The position numbers and the translations under genes are program-made. The notes below the pieces were generated by a model, which was given only the letters and a program-made list of their open reading frames with translations, made no database searches and was not told the origin of the DNA. From Gammaproteobacteria bacterium (lineage in GTDB: Bacteria > Pseudomonadota > Gammaproteobacteria > Burkholderiales > Thiobacillaceae), in NCBI GenBank assembly GCA_018820745.1, contig JAHJNP010000181.1:1-28702 (forward strand): 28,702 nt of DNA. The letters run 5' to 3'. Shown here in pieces: positions 7,733 through 15,838 of the stretch. Position 1 is the stretch's first letter; each line of letters opens with the position of its first letter.

Positions 7733-8698
7733 TCAACCGCTCTCGGTGCTGTTGAGCTCGATATAGAACATCGGCATCACCTCGTCCGGCGCTTGCGGAC
7801 GCGGCTGGCTGCGCACCAGCGCCGCTTCCACCCGCGCCGCCTGCAGCGCCGCGCGGTCGATCACCTCGGGATACAGCCGGTAGTGCCTCTCGATCAGCTC
7901 GGCCTGCAGGCAGGCGCAGGCTTCGAGTGTGCTGCGCGTGGCCGGATCGAGCTGCGGCAATAGCAGCATCCACGGCGCCTGCCAGGCGTGATAATCGTTC
8001 ACCAGCCGGGTGTGCGCGACGTCCATGCCGGCAGTCGCGATGAACAGCGGCGGGAAGGCATCCGTTTCCAGCACGCGCCCGCGCAACGCGTCGCCGCCCT
8101 TGAGCGTGTGCAGCCCCAGCCCGGCGCCGTCGTCGGCACGGCGAAACCATTGCGCCACGCCACTGGAAAGGCTGTTCACGTAGCGCGTCAGATAGGCCGC
8201 GGCGGGTTCGTTCAGGCCGGCAATGGCCGCGCTCCTGAAAGCTTCCTGCGCGGCCATGCCGGCGCGCCAGTCGAGCGGCGGCCGGGTGTCGGTTTCGCTG
8301 TCGGCGCGCACGCTGTGCAGCAGCGCCAGCGGCTGGTCGTTCCTGTCGAGCAGCCACAGCTCGAACGGATCGCGGAACTGGAACGGCACCTCGCGATGCA
8401 CGCGGAGCAGGTGCTCGTACACCACCGCGCCCATGTTCTCCAGGCGCCTGAAATCGTCCGACGGGAACAGCGGCCCGCGCTTGAGGCCCTTTTCCGCCGA
8501 CCAGTGGCCGTAGCGGATGTCGGAAATCTGCGCGCGCTTGCCGGCGCGCCCGAGGCCGTCGAGCAGGGCATCGTTGGCCACATAGATGTCCCACTCGATG
8601 CCGTCCGTCGTCACCGCCTCGGCCGACTGAAAGCGAATGGTGTGCACCACCCCGCGGAACGGGTTGAGCAGGCGTTGGGCGTAGCACTCGATCTGCAT
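7733..8698 (-). CDS. Conserved-looking protein of unknown function
   Basis: A 321-residue protein that I do not recognise. It has no signal peptide or membrane segment, so it is probably cytoplasmic. It is mixed alpha/beta in look, with many Trp, Tyr and Arg residues: an opening MQIECYAQRLLNPFRGVV, a central WLLDRNDQPLALLHSV strand-rich part (about 114-129), and a Leu-rich helical tail with LQAELIERHYRLYPEVI near 265-281. No nucleotide-binding or metal motif stands out. It follows the DUF502 membrane protein by 31 bases on the same strand, so the two are probably one operon. The frame is favoured over overlapping frames by its balanced composition. No function is proposed. Confidence 0.7.
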   Translation of the reverse strand: MQIECYAQRLLNPFRGVVHTIRFQSAEAVTTDGIEWDIYVANDALLDGLGRAGKRAQISDIRYGHWSAEKGLKRGPLFPSDDFRRLENMGAVVYEHLLRVHREVPFQFRDPFELWLLDRNDQPLALLHSVRADSETDTRPPLDWRAGMAAQEAFRSAAIAGLNEPAAAYLTRYVNSLSSGVAQWFRRADDGAGLGLHTLKGGDALRGRVLETDAFPPLFIATAGMDVAHTRLVNDYHAWQAPWMLLLPQLDPATRSTLEACACLQAELIERHYRLYPEVIDRAALQAARVEAALVRSQPRPQAPDEVMPMFYIELNSTESG

Positions 8699-8729
8699 GG
8701 GACGCTACATCAGTGTTGGCGCTGCCGGG

Positions 8730-9383
8730 TCATGGCTGCCTGCGGTTGAGCGAATCGTCGCCGGGGGCCGAGCTCATCCAGGCAAACAGCGCCGAGCGCA
8801 TGGCTTCTTCCACCGACATGTTGATCGGCTGCACCCAGTCGCGCGGCACGAAAACCGTGTAGCCGCCGATCATGTAGCCCATCGGCAGATAAACCGCGAC
8901 GCGGTCGCCCTGCAGGAAGCCGACCGGCAGGTCGCCGACGCTCTGGCGGGTGACCAGTCCCACCAGTTCGAGTGGCTGCCCGGGCAGCTTGAGCGCCACC
9001 ACCGTTTGCTGGACGGTCTGGTTGCGCTGGGGTGAGAAATAATCGGCAAAGCTCTTGAGCGAGGAATAAATGCTCTTCACCACCGGCAGGTTGGTGAAGG
9101 GCAGTTCCACCAGCGACAGCAGCTTGCCCATGCCGCGCTGCGACATCAGCATGCCGAGCAGGATGATGCCGGTAATGCCCAGCAGCAGGCCCATGCCCGG
9201 TACGTAAAGCCTGCCGATGAATGGCCGGATCAGCTGCATCGCCACCGACTCGCTCCAGCTTAGAAAGACATAGAGCAGGTAGACCGTCAGCCCGAGCGGC
9301 AGGGCGGTGATCAGGCCGCGAAAAAAATACTGTGAGAGGTTCTTGGTCAATTTGGGCCCCGTGACTGTCATAAAACGGTTCAC
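8730..9383 (-). CDS. DUF502 family inner-membrane protein
   Basis: A 217-residue membrane protein. Two strong hydrophobic segments occur near residues 22-45 (GLITALPLGLTVYLLYVFL) and 67-84 (GLLLGITGIILLGMLMS), followed by a soluble part with LPVVKSIYSSLKSFADYF (about 98-115) and a late YLPMGYMIGGYTVFVPRDWV stretch (about 164-183). These features match the DUF502 family, whose biochemical role is not established. The listed start is a GTG at 9383; an in-frame ATG at 9371 (MTVTGPK) is equally possible, and neither has a clear ribosome binding site. It is divergent from the haem lipoprotein gene, with a 66-base gap that must hold both promoters, and is followed by the unknown 321-residue gene. 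Confidence 0.8.
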   Translation of the reverse strand: MNRFMTVTGPKLTKNLSQYFFRGLITALPLGLTVYLLYVFLSWSESVAMQLIRPFIGRLYVPGMGLLLGITGIILLGMLMSQRGMGKLLSLVELPFTNLPVVKSIYSSLKSFADYFSPQRNQTVQQTVVALKLPGQPLELVGLVTRQSVGDLPVGFLQGDRVAVYLPMGYMIGGYTVFVPRDWVQPINMSVEEAMRSALFAWMSSAPGDDSLNRRQP

Positions 9384-9449
9384 TATGTTTCGTTAGCATA
9401 ACAGCGACGCATTGCTAGAATTATCGTTGTCATTCTGGAGGACTCCCCC
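9384..9449. promoter_or_regulatory. Divergent intergenic region, probable promoters
   Basis: This 66-base AT-richer gap separates two divergently read genes and so should carry a promoter in each direction. A TTAGCATAAC stretch and an AGAATTATC stretch are the most AT-rich parts, but no -35/-10 pair could be assigned with confidence. CTGGAGGA at about 9436-9443 is the ribosome binding site of the lipoprotein gene. Confidence 0.4.
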
Positions 9450-10031
9450 ATGAAAGTTCCTGCATTGATCGCCCTTGCCCTGCCTGCCCTGCTGGCGGGC
9501 TGTGCCAGTGGTCCCAGTGCCGAAGAACAGGCGGCCATGGTGGCCGATGCGCGCAAGGCCAGTGGCGTGCTGATCCAGACCCTGGGCGGCGAATTGAAAA
9601 CGGCGCTGGGAGAAAAAGGCCCGGAGGACGCCATCAGCGTGTGCAAGGTTCGCGCGCCGCAGATCGCGGCCAATGTATCGAAGCAGTTCAACTTCGATGC
9701 CAAGCGCGTCAGCCCTAAAAACCGCAGCCCGGCCGGCGTGCCCGACGCGTGGGAGGCCGAAGCCCAGGCCGGGCTGGAAAAGCGGCTCGCCGCGGGTGAA
9801 AAACCGGAAACGCTCGACACCTGGCAGGTCGTGGCCACGCCTGCCGGGAAACAGTTCCGCTATGCCAAGGCGCTGCCGGTGCAACCGCTGTGCCTGACCT
9901 GCCACGGCGGCCCGGCAAAAATCCCGGACGGCGTGAAGGCGCGGCTCGCTGCCGAATACCCGCTGGACAAGGCCACCGGCTATGCGCCCGGCATGGTGCG
10001 CGGCATCGTCTCGATCAAGCGTTCGCTGTAG
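9450..10031 (+). CDS. DUF3365 (Tll0287-like) haem-binding lipoprotein
   Basis: A 193-residue exported lipoprotein. The first 17 residues are a hydrophobic signal ending in a lipobox LLAGC, with Cys18 as lipid anchor, so it should sit in the outer membrane or periplasmic face. The mature part matches the Tll0287-like/DUF3365 fold, with VCKVRAPQIA (64-73), SPKNRSPAGVPDAWE (88-102) and, near the C-terminus, CLTCHGGP (148-155), a classic CxxCH c-type haem attachment site. Family members bind one haem and are thought to act in redox or gas sensing; here a free-standing domain without a kinase or cyclase suggests a stand-alone sensor or electron carrier. A strong GGAGGA ribosome binding site precedes the ATG. 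The next gene downstream (EAL/HDOD) is 95 bases away on the same strand. Confidence 0.85.
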   Translation: MKVPALIALALPALLAGCASGPSAEEQAAMVADARKASGVLIQTLGGELKTALGEKGPEDAISVCKVRAPQIAANVSKQFNFDAKRVSPKNRSPAGVPDAWEAEAQAGLEKRLAAGEKPETLDTWQVVATPAGKQFRYAKALPVQPLCLTCHGGPAKIPDGVKARLAAEYPLDKATGYAPGMVRGIVSIKRSL

Positions 10032-10126
10032 GCCCCGATAAAAAATGCCGCGGGCAGGCTTCAGTCTCGCCCGGCGCTGCCGTTTCATCTGCTGATGTGC
10101 CTAGGTCTGTCGTGGAGGAGTGAAGC

Positions 10127-11473
10127 GTGCTGAATCGTCTTGTCGGAATGTTATCGGGTAACAAGGAGACCGCCGCCGCGCCACCGCCTCGTGCAGTGGC
10201 GGCTGCGGCAGCACCGGCGCCCAAGCCGGCAGACAAAACAGGTTCGGTGATGCGTCGCGAGGCCATGCTGGGCCGCGACCAGAAAGTCGCCGCCTACACC
10301 TTCATGCTGCGCCGTGCCCAGGACGACCAGCGCGACTCGAACCTGCCCGATGTGCAGCGCCTCTACGACGAGACCCTGCTCGGCAACCTTCAGCGCATGG
10401 ATATTGCGCGCCTGCTGGGCCAGCGGCTGGCATTCGTGCCGATCGCCCCCGCCAGCCTGGATCTTCCGCTCATCGACGACTGGCCCGCTGCTGGCACCGT
10501 GCTGCTGCTGAATATCGTCACCCAGCCTGCAATCGACGAGCCCCTGCTGGCCCGTCTGGGTGAACTGAAGTCACGTGGATTCAGCCTGGCCGTCCATGCC
10601 GACGAGGTGGCGCGGCCCGAGCGGCATGCGCTGCTGCAGCTGGCGGATTATGTGCTGATGGACGCCAACAGCGAGGATATTCCCGCCATCACCGCACAAA
10701 TCGCCGCCGTATCCAAGGTGGCGGCGGGCAAGCGTTTTGTCGCGACCGGCGTGCAAACGCTGGAAGCGTTCCACATGTGTCACAAGCTGCAGTTTGCGCT
10801 GTTCATGGGGCCGTTCATCACCCGCCGCGAAACCCTCGACAATCCCACCATGGGGCCGTCGCGCGCCAAGGTGCTGGACCTGATGAACCGGGTGCGCACC
10901 GGCGCCGAGCAGCCCGAACTGGCGACGCAGTTCCGCCACGACCCGGCGCTGTCGGTGCGCCTGCTGCGCTATGTCAATTCCCCCGGCATGGGCTTGATGA
11001 ACAAGATCGGCGGCATCGAGCAGGCCCTGATGGTGATGGGACAGGACAAGCTCTATCGCTGGCTGACGCTGATCCTGTTTACCGGCGGCAAGGTCCAGGA
11101 GCTCGATCAGGCGGTGCTGGAGAATGCACTGGTGCGCGGCCGGATGGCCGAACAACTGGCCGGGCGCGCGCTGTTCGCCAAGGCCCGCGACGAAATTTTC
11201 GTCGCGGGCCTGTTTTCGCTGCTCGACGTGGTGATGGGCATGCCGATGGAGCAGGTGCTGAAGCAGATCAGCCTGCCCGCCGAAATCACCGAAGCCATCG
11301 TCTCGCAGCGCGGACCGTATGCGCCCTACCTGGCGCTGGCGATTGCCTGCGAGCAGGACGACCAGAGCAGCATCGAAGTCCTGGCCAAACAGATCGGTCG
11401 CGAGGTGGACGACATCAATGCCGTGCACATGGATGCGCTGCTGTGGGCGCAGCAGCTGTCAGACGACGTCTGA
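10127..11473 (+). CDS. Degenerate-EAL/HDOD signalling protein
   Basis: A 448-residue cytoplasmic protein of the YuxH type. After an Ala/Pro-rich linker (about 18-40), residues 50-225 look like an EAL domain that has lost its catalytic motifs: the usual YELLFR is YTFMLRR, and no E-A-L signature or E-N-x-x-T metal site is seen, so it is unlikely to hydrolyse cyclic-di-GMP. The C-terminal HDOD domain (about 235-430) begins with NRVRTGAEQPELATQFRHDPALSVRLLRYVN, then GIEQALMVMGQDKLYRWL. HDOD proteins act as scaffolds in signalling and motility control. The GTG start at 10127 is supported by GGAGGAG about 7 bases upstream. A GIY-YIG gene starts 8 bases after the stop. Confidence 0.85.
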   Translation: MLNRLVGMLSGNKETAAAPPPRAVAAAAAPAPKPADKTGSVMRREAMLGRDQKVAAYTFMLRRAQDDQRDSNLPDVQRLYDETLLGNLQRMDIARLLGQRLAFVPIAPASLDLPLIDDWPAAGTVLLLNIVTQPAIDEPLLARLGELKSRGFSLAVHADEVARPERHALLQLADYVLMDANSEDIPAITAQIAAVSKVAAGKRFVATGVQTLEAFHMCHKLQFALFMGPFITRRETLDNPTMGPSRAKVLDLMNRVRTGAEQPELATQFRHDPALSVRLLRYVNSPGMGLMNKIGGIEQALMVMGQDKLYRWLTLILFTGGKVQELDQAVLENALVRGRMAEQLAGRALFAKARDEIFVAGLFSLLDVVMGMPMEQVLKQISLPAEITEAIVSQRGPYAPYLALAIACEQDDQSSIEVLAKQIGREVDDINAVHMDALLWAQQLSDDV

Positions 11474-11481
11474 TCCCGGGA

Positions 11482-11760
11482 ATGGCGACCGCCTCCGCCA
11501 GCGCCGCTGAATGGTGTGTCTACATGCTGCGTTGTGCCGACGGCTCGCTCTACACCGGTATCACCACCGACGTCGTTCGCCGCACCGCCGAACATAACGG
11601 CGACGGCCCACTCGGCGCGCGCTACACGCGCAGCCGTCGTCCGGTGCAGCTGGTTCATGTCGAGTCTGCAGCCAGTCGCGCAGCGGCCGCGCGGCGCGAG
11701 GCGGCGATCAAGCAGCTGGATCGCGCACGCAAGCTGGCGCTGTGCGCCGCCACGCCCTAA
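11482..11760 (+). CDS. GIY-YIG domain protein (YhbQ/UPF0213 type)
   Basis: A 92-residue single-domain GIY-YIG nuclease-like protein. The two signature halves are CVYMLRCADGSLYTGITTD (residues 12-30: VYM and YTG in place of GIY and YIG), followed by the catalytic-type Arg in VVRRTAEHN (31-39) and GARYTRSRRPVQLVH (about 45-59), with a late AARREAAIKQL helix. Size and order match the YhbQ group, proposed to act on damaged or branched DNA, though their role is not settled. It starts 8 bases after the HDOD gene stop and so is probably in that operon. The frame is open far upstream, but that part is a shadow of the HDOD gene. Confidence 0.88.
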   Translation: MATASASAAEWCVYMLRCADGSLYTGITTDVVRRTAEHNGDGPLGARYTRSRRPVQLVHVESAASRAAAARREAAIKQLDRARKLALCAATP

Positions 11761-11775
11761 TCCGAATCTTCAGTT

Positions 11776-12723
11776 TCAGTTGCCGTTGTCGTCGCTCAGC
11801 CGCGCCTGCAGTTGTGGCATGACAGCCTCGGCGGCGCGCCGGCCGGCGTCGATGGCGACGCTGGCGCGGTGAAACTCCATCAATCCCAGATCCGCGAGCA
11901 GCGGCGCAAGCAACACGTCCGGCGGGTCGCCTGCCAGCCGGCTGCGCGTGATCCGCACCTGCATGATGTTGATGCTGCTTGCCACCACATCGAGCATGGC
12001 GGGAATTTTCGGCCCCGTTTCGTGGTTGATGCCAAGTTGCGACATGCCGGTCTGGATGCGCGCCATTACCGCATCGGCCAGGCTTTCGGGCTCGGCCGCG
12101 GCGCGCTTGCGCAGTGTTTTGGCGGGTTTGGGGTGATGGCCGAGGCGGTCGGTGTTCAGGTCGACCGCGATCACGATATCGGCGCCCATCGCGCGGCACA
12201 GCGACACCGGCACCGGATTGACCAGGCCGCCATCGACCAGCCAGTTGCCGTCGAGCTGTACCGGGGTGAACAGCCCGGGCAGCGCGATCGAGGCCCGCAC
12301 TGCGTCGGTCACCCGGCCCTCGCGCAGCCAGACTTCGCGGCCGCGCTGCAGGTCGGTGGCGACGGCGCCGAACGGACGCGCCAGTTCGCGGATGTCGCGG
12401 TCGACAAAATGGCTGCGGAAAAACCCGATCAGCTTCTCGCCCTTGATCAGCCCGCCGTTGAGCGAAAAATCCAGAAAGCTCACCACGGTCTGCAGGCGCA
12501 GGCTGCGCACCCAGGTTTCCAGCCGGTCGAGTTCGCCGCCCACATAGGCGGCGCCCACCAGGGCGCCGATCGAGGTGCCGCAGACGATGTCCGGTTCGAT
12601 GCCGGCGTCCTGCAAGGCGCGGATGACGCCGATGTGCGCCCAGCCGCGCGCCGAGCCGCCGCCGAGGGCGAGGCCGATGCGGGTTTTGCTGGGCGGGTCG
12701 GGGCGGGGTCGGGTCGGGTTCAT
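11776..12723 (-). CDS. Patatin-like phospholipase (RssA type)
   Basis: A 315-residue Ser/Asp lipid acyl hydrolase. The oxyanion-hole loop is GGGSARG (21-27), the nucleophile elbow is GTSIG (49-53, Ser51) and the catalytic aspartate lies in VDGGLVNPVP (Asp164). Spacing and length match bacterial RssA-like patatins, which are cytoplasmic and of poorly known substrate. There is no signal peptide or beta-barrel extension, so it is not a secreted type V toxin. It converges with the GIY-YIG gene (15-base gap) and follows the ribonucleotide reductase gene on the same strand after 171 bases. The C-terminal VMPQLQARLSDDNGN tail has no motif. Confidence 0.9.
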   Translation of the reverse strand: MNPTRPRPDPPSKTRIGLALGGGSARGWAHIGVIRALQDAGIEPDIVCGTSIGALVGAAYVGGELDRLETWVRSLRLQTVVSFLDFSLNGGLIKGEKLIGFFRSHFVDRDIRELARPFGAVATDLQRGREVWLREGRVTDAVRASIALPGLFTPVQLDGNWLVDGGLVNPVPVSLCRAMGADIVIAVDLNTDRLGHHPKPAKTLRKRAAAEPESLADAVMARIQTGMSQLGINHETGPKIPAMLDVVASSINIMQVRITRSRLAGDPPDVLLAPLLADLGLMEFHRASVAIDAGRRAAEAVMPQLQARLSDDNGN

Positions 12724-12894
12724 TTGCCTGGGCGTCTGGACTAAAAAGATCGAATCGATGGTCGGCTGACCAAGGACGGATAGTGTCGGATTTGCCGGTC
12801 AATAGTCGTTCTCTTGCCAAAAAAAAAGCGGCGGAATATGGGCCAGCCTGGTGGATTTGCAGCCGATTTCCTTTAAATCCGGCAGGCGTTCAAC
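12724..12894. other. 171-base intergenic region with A9 tract
   Basis: Gap between the reductase stop and the patatin start, both minus strand. It holds a run of nine A (12819-12827; T9 on the minus strand). An imperfect stem, GCCGGATTT with AAATCGGC on the minus strand (about 12858-12880), lies just after the reductase stop but is not directly followed by the T run, so a terminator is possible but weak. A promoter for the patatin gene presumably lies here; none could be picked by eye. Confidence 0.35.
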
Positions 12895-14697
12895 TTAATC
12901 GGCCTCGCGTTCGAGACCGCAGCAGTGTACCTGCTCAGCTTCGGCTGGCTGGCTGAGGATGGCGCCGGTGACGGGGTTGGGGCGAAACACGGTGCAGCCC
13001 TTGAGGCCGAGCGTGTGCGCCTGTCGATAAAGATGCTCGAAACGCTCGAACGGGATGTCTGCCGCGACATTGATGGTCTTGGAAATGGCGTTGTCGACCA
13101 AAGGCTGCAGCGCGGCCTGCATCAGCAGATGGGCATCCGGGTCGATCTGCCGCGCCTCGATGAAGGCGGGCGGCAAGCCCTCGCCCCGCTGCCGCCACAA
13201 TTGGCAGGCATAATCGAGCACGCGGTGGGTGCGATAGCCACCGTCGGTTCCCAGCACGCGGCGTTCGGCCTCGGCGGCGAACACCGGCTCGATGCCGCTG
13301 GAAATATTGTTGGCGAGCAGGCTGATGGTGCCGGCCGGCGCGATGGCCAGAAGATGGCTGTTGCGGATGCCGTGCGCGGCGATGGCGTCGCGAATATCTT
13401 CCGGCAGCCGGGTGGCGAAGCCGCTGGCCAGAAACGTGCCGGGTGCGAAAGCGGGAAAGGCGCCCTTTTCCTGGGCGAGTTCGATCGACGCGCGGTAGGC
13501 GGCGTCGCGCAGGGTTTGCATTGCACGCGCGGCCAGCGTGCGCGCGGCTGCGCTGTCGTAGTTGAGGCCGAGCAGCACCAGCGCGTCGGCAAGACCGGTG
13601 AGGCCGAGCCCGACGCGCCGCGTGCGCCGGGCCTGTTCGGCTTGCGCCGGCAGCGGGTAGCGCGAGACGTCGACGACGTTGTCGAGAAAGCGCACCGCGA
13701 GCCGCACCGAGTCGGCCAGCGCATAGAGGTCGAGGCGGGCGCCGGCAGCGAAGGGCGCGGCCACGAAGGCGGTGAGATTCAGCGAGCCGAGGTCGCAGGC
13801 GCCGTAGGGCGGCAGGGGAATTTCGCCGCAGGGATTGGTGGCGGTCAGCATCTCGCGGTCGTGCAGGTTGTTCTCGCGATTGATCTGATCGACGAACAGC
13901 ACCCCGGGTTCGGCGGTGTCGTAGGCCGCGCGCAGGATGCGCTGCCACAGCTCGCGCGCCTTCACCGTGCGCAGCGCGCGGCAGGGCACCGGCGCGGCCG
14001 TCCCGCTCCAGCGGCGCTGGATGACGTCGCCCTCAGCTGTCTCGCCCTCGTGCACGGGGAAAACCAGCGGCCAGTCGCGGTCGGCCGCCACCGCCGCCAT
14101 GAAATCGTCGCTGACCTGCACCGACAGGTTGAAATGCCGCAGCACCGCCGGGTCGCGCTTGGCGTCGACGAAGGTTTCGATGTCCGGGTGGTCGCAGCGC
14201 AACGTCGCCATCATCGCGCCGCGCCGCGCGCCGGTCGACAGCATGGTGGCGCACATGGCATCCCAGATGTGCATGAACGATACCGGACCGGAGGCGATGC
14301 TGCCGGTGGCGGCAGCCACCATGCCGGCCGGACGCAGGGTGGAAAAATCGTAGCCCACCCCGCCGCCCTGCTGCATGGTGAGCGCCCCCTCCTTCAGCGC
14401 GTCGAAAATGCTGACCAGATCGTCGGCGATCTCGCCCATGACGAAGCAGTTGAACAGCGTCACCCGGTGTTCGGTGCCGGCGCCGGCAAGAATGCGCCCG
14501 CCGGGCAGGAAGCGGAACTGGTCGAGCAGGCGGTAAAAGCGTCCGGCCCACTGCTCGCGGTCCCTGCTTTCCGCCGCCGCGATCGCCTGCGCCACCCGTT
14601 GCCAGCTGGCGCCGATGCCGGACTCGCCCGGTGCGCGGTAGCGGGTCACCCAGACATGACGGGAGATTTCCATGCTGAAGGGATCGGGTGACGTCAT
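12895..14697 (-). CDS. nrdJ: Adenosylcobalamin-dependent (class II) ribonucleotide reductase
   Basis: Reduces ribonucleotides to deoxyribonucleotides using a cobalamin-derived radical, so it needs no oxygen and no small subunit. In the 600-residue protein, Cys84 (NCFV) and Cys301 (GACDLGSLNL) form the redox pair, Cys290 and Glu292 in NPCGEIPL (288-295) are the radical cysteine and catalytic acid, and LAIAPAGTISLLANN is the late nucleotide-site loop. KTINVAADIPF (about 540-550) and LGLKGCTVFRP precede a C-terminal tail with adjacent Cys592-Cys593, which should shuttle electrons from thioredoxin; most relatives have CxxC or a similar spacing. It is shorter than the 700-plus residues of many NrdJ proteins and lacks an N-terminal ATP-cone. 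ATG 14697 and ATG 14673 are both possible starts; neither has a clear ribosome binding site. No cobalamin riboswitch was recognised in the short upstream gap. Confidence 0.9.
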   Translation of the reverse strand: MTSPDPFSMEISRHVWVTRYRAPGESGIGASWQRVAQAIAAAESRDREQWAGRFYRLLDQFRFLPGGRILAGAGTEHRVTLFNCFVMGEIADDLVSIFDALKEGALTMQQGGGVGYDFSTLRPAGMVAAATGSIASGPVSFMHIWDAMCATMLSTGARRGAMMATLRCDHPDIETFVDAKRDPAVLRHFNLSVQVSDDFMAAVAADRDWPLVFPVHEGETAEGDVIQRRWSGTAAPVPCRALRTVKARELWQRILRAAYDTAEPGVLFVDQINRENNLHDREMLTATNPCGEIPLPPYGACDLGSLNLTAFVAAPFAAGARLDLYALADSVRLAVRFLDNVVDVSRYPLPAQAEQARRTRRVGLGLTGLADALVLLGLNYDSAAARTLAARAMQTLRDAAYRASIELAQEKGAFPAFAPGTFLASGFATRLPEDIRDAIAAHGIRNSHLLAIAPAGTISLLANNISSGIEPVFAAEAERRVLGTDGGYRTHRVLDYACQLWRQRGEGLPPAFIEARQIDPDAHLLMQAALQPLVDNAISKTINVAADIPFERFEHLYRQAHTLGLKGCTVFRPNPVTGAILSQPAEAEQVHCCGLEREAD

Positions 14698-14768
14698 GGC
14701 GCGGAGATTCGGGCAAAGAGATGAGGCATCATTCGTTTATAGCCTTTAACCGTCGCCCCGTTTTTATG

Positions 14769-15749
14769 ATGAATTCGTCCCACCCCTACTCCGCACTGAC
14801 CCCCGACTGCGCGCTCGATGCGCTCGACTCGACCGGCTTCAAGGCCGATGGCCGCCTGCTGGCGTTGAACAGCTACGAAAACCGCGTCTACCAGATGGGG
14901 GTGGAGGATGCGGCCCCCGTGGTGGTCAAATTCTACCGCCCCGAACGCTGGCGCGACGCTGCCATCCTCGAAGAACACGCGTTCACCGCCGAGCTGGCCG
15001 CGCGCGAGATTCCGGTGGTCGCCCCGCTGCAGCTGAACGGCGCCACCCTCCACATGCACGCCGGTTTCCGCTTCGCCGTCTACCCCAAGCAGGGCGGGCG
15101 CATGCCCGAGTTCGAGCGTCCAGACACCCTGCGCCGGATGGGGCGATTTCTCGGCCGCATTCATGCGGTCGGCGCCCAGGCGGATTTTGCGCATCGCCCG
15201 ACCCTCGACATCGCGACCTTCGGCTACGCCTCGCGCGACTTCCTGCGCGCCGGCAACTGGCTGCCCCCCGACCTGGTCGCCGCGTGGGACAGCGTGGTCG
15301 AGTATGCGCTCGCCGGCGTTGCGCATTGCTACGAACGCGCCGGCAAGGTGCGCGCCATCCGCCTGCACGGCGACTGCCACGCCGGCAACGTGCTGTGGAC
15401 CGACGACGGCCCGCATTTTGTCGACTTCGACGACAGCCGCATGGGGCCGGCGCTGCAGGACCTGTGGATGCTGCTGTCGGGCGAGCGCGACGAGCAGCAG
15501 GCGCAGATGACCGAGATCCTGACTGGCTACGAAGACTTCATGGCATTCGATCCGCGTGAACTCCATCTGGTCGAGGCACTCAGAACCCTGCGGCTGATCC
15601 ACTACGCCGCCTGGCTCGCCCGCCGCTGGGACGACCCGGCTTTTCCCGCTGCGTTTCCGTGGTTCAATACGCAGCAGTACTGGCAGGCGCGCATCCTCGA
15701 ATTGCGCGAGCAGATCGCGCTGATGGACGAGCCGCCGCTGGTGGCGTGA
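14769..15749 (+). CDS. srkA: Stress response kinase A (SrkA/YihE)
   Basis: A 326-residue Ser/Thr kinase of the aminoglycoside-phosphotransferase fold, in a family known in Escherichia coli to protect against stress-induced cell death. The N-lobe has VVVKFYRPERW (catalytic-type Lys at about 52) and EEHAFTAELAAREIPVVAPL. The C-lobe has HGDCHAGNVLW (Brenner motif) and VDFDDSRMGPALQDLWMLL (metal-binding Asp), then a helical end. Length is close to the 328 residues of the E. coli protein. The ORF is open upstream to 14688, but homologue length fits ATG 14769 or the ATG directly before it at 14766; no ribosome binding site is obvious. It is divergent from nrdJ with about 70 bases between. Confidence 0.9.
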   Translation: MNSSHPYSALTPDCALDALDSTGFKADGRLLALNSYENRVYQMGVEDAAPVVVKFYRPERWRDAAILEEHAFTAELAAREIPVVAPLQLNGATLHMHAGFRFAVYPKQGGRMPEFERPDTLRRMGRFLGRIHAVGAQADFAHRPTLDIATFGYASRDFLRAGNWLPPDLVAAWDSVVEYALAGVAHCYERAGKVRAIRLHGDCHAGNVLWTDDGPHFVDFDDSRMGPALQDLWMLLSGERDEQQAQMTEILTGYEDFMAFDPRELHLVEALRTLRLIHYAAWLARRWDDPAFPAAFPWFNTQQYWQARILELREQIALMDEPPLVA

Positions 15750-15755
15750 AAATAT

Positions 15756-15826
15756 TTATCCGCGAAGGACGCGAAGGGAGCCCTCAATGTTTTTTCTTCG
15801 CGACGCTTTGCGTCCTTCGCGGATAA
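15756..15826. repeat. Extragenic palindrome, copy 2
   Basis: Perfect 17-base arms, 15756-15772 (TTATCCGCGAAGGACGC) and 15810-15826 (its reverse complement), enclose a 37-base centre with inner arms GCGAAG (15771-15776) and CTTCGC (15796-15801). It fills the gap between srkA and the amidotransferase gene. The core TCCGCGAAGGACGCGAAG is shared with 2501-2518, so both belong to one dispersed extragenic repeat family. It may act as a terminator for srkA. Confidence 0.85.
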
Positions 15827-15838
15827 CAGGGGTTAAAA

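Noticed and set aside
12819..12880. Possible rho-independent terminator after the reductase gene
   Set aside because: There is a T9 run on the minus strand and an imperfect stem nearby, but the stem is not directly followed by the T run, so it does not meet the usual form.
12925..14691. Plus-strand open frame of 588 codons
   Set aside because: Complement of the ribonucleotide reductase gene, with low-complexity His/Arg/Gly composition; the minus strand carries all catalytic motifs.
14698..14765. Cobalamin riboswitch upstream of the class II reductase
   Set aside because: The gap to the divergent srkA gene is only about 70 bases and no B12-box-like sequence was seen.
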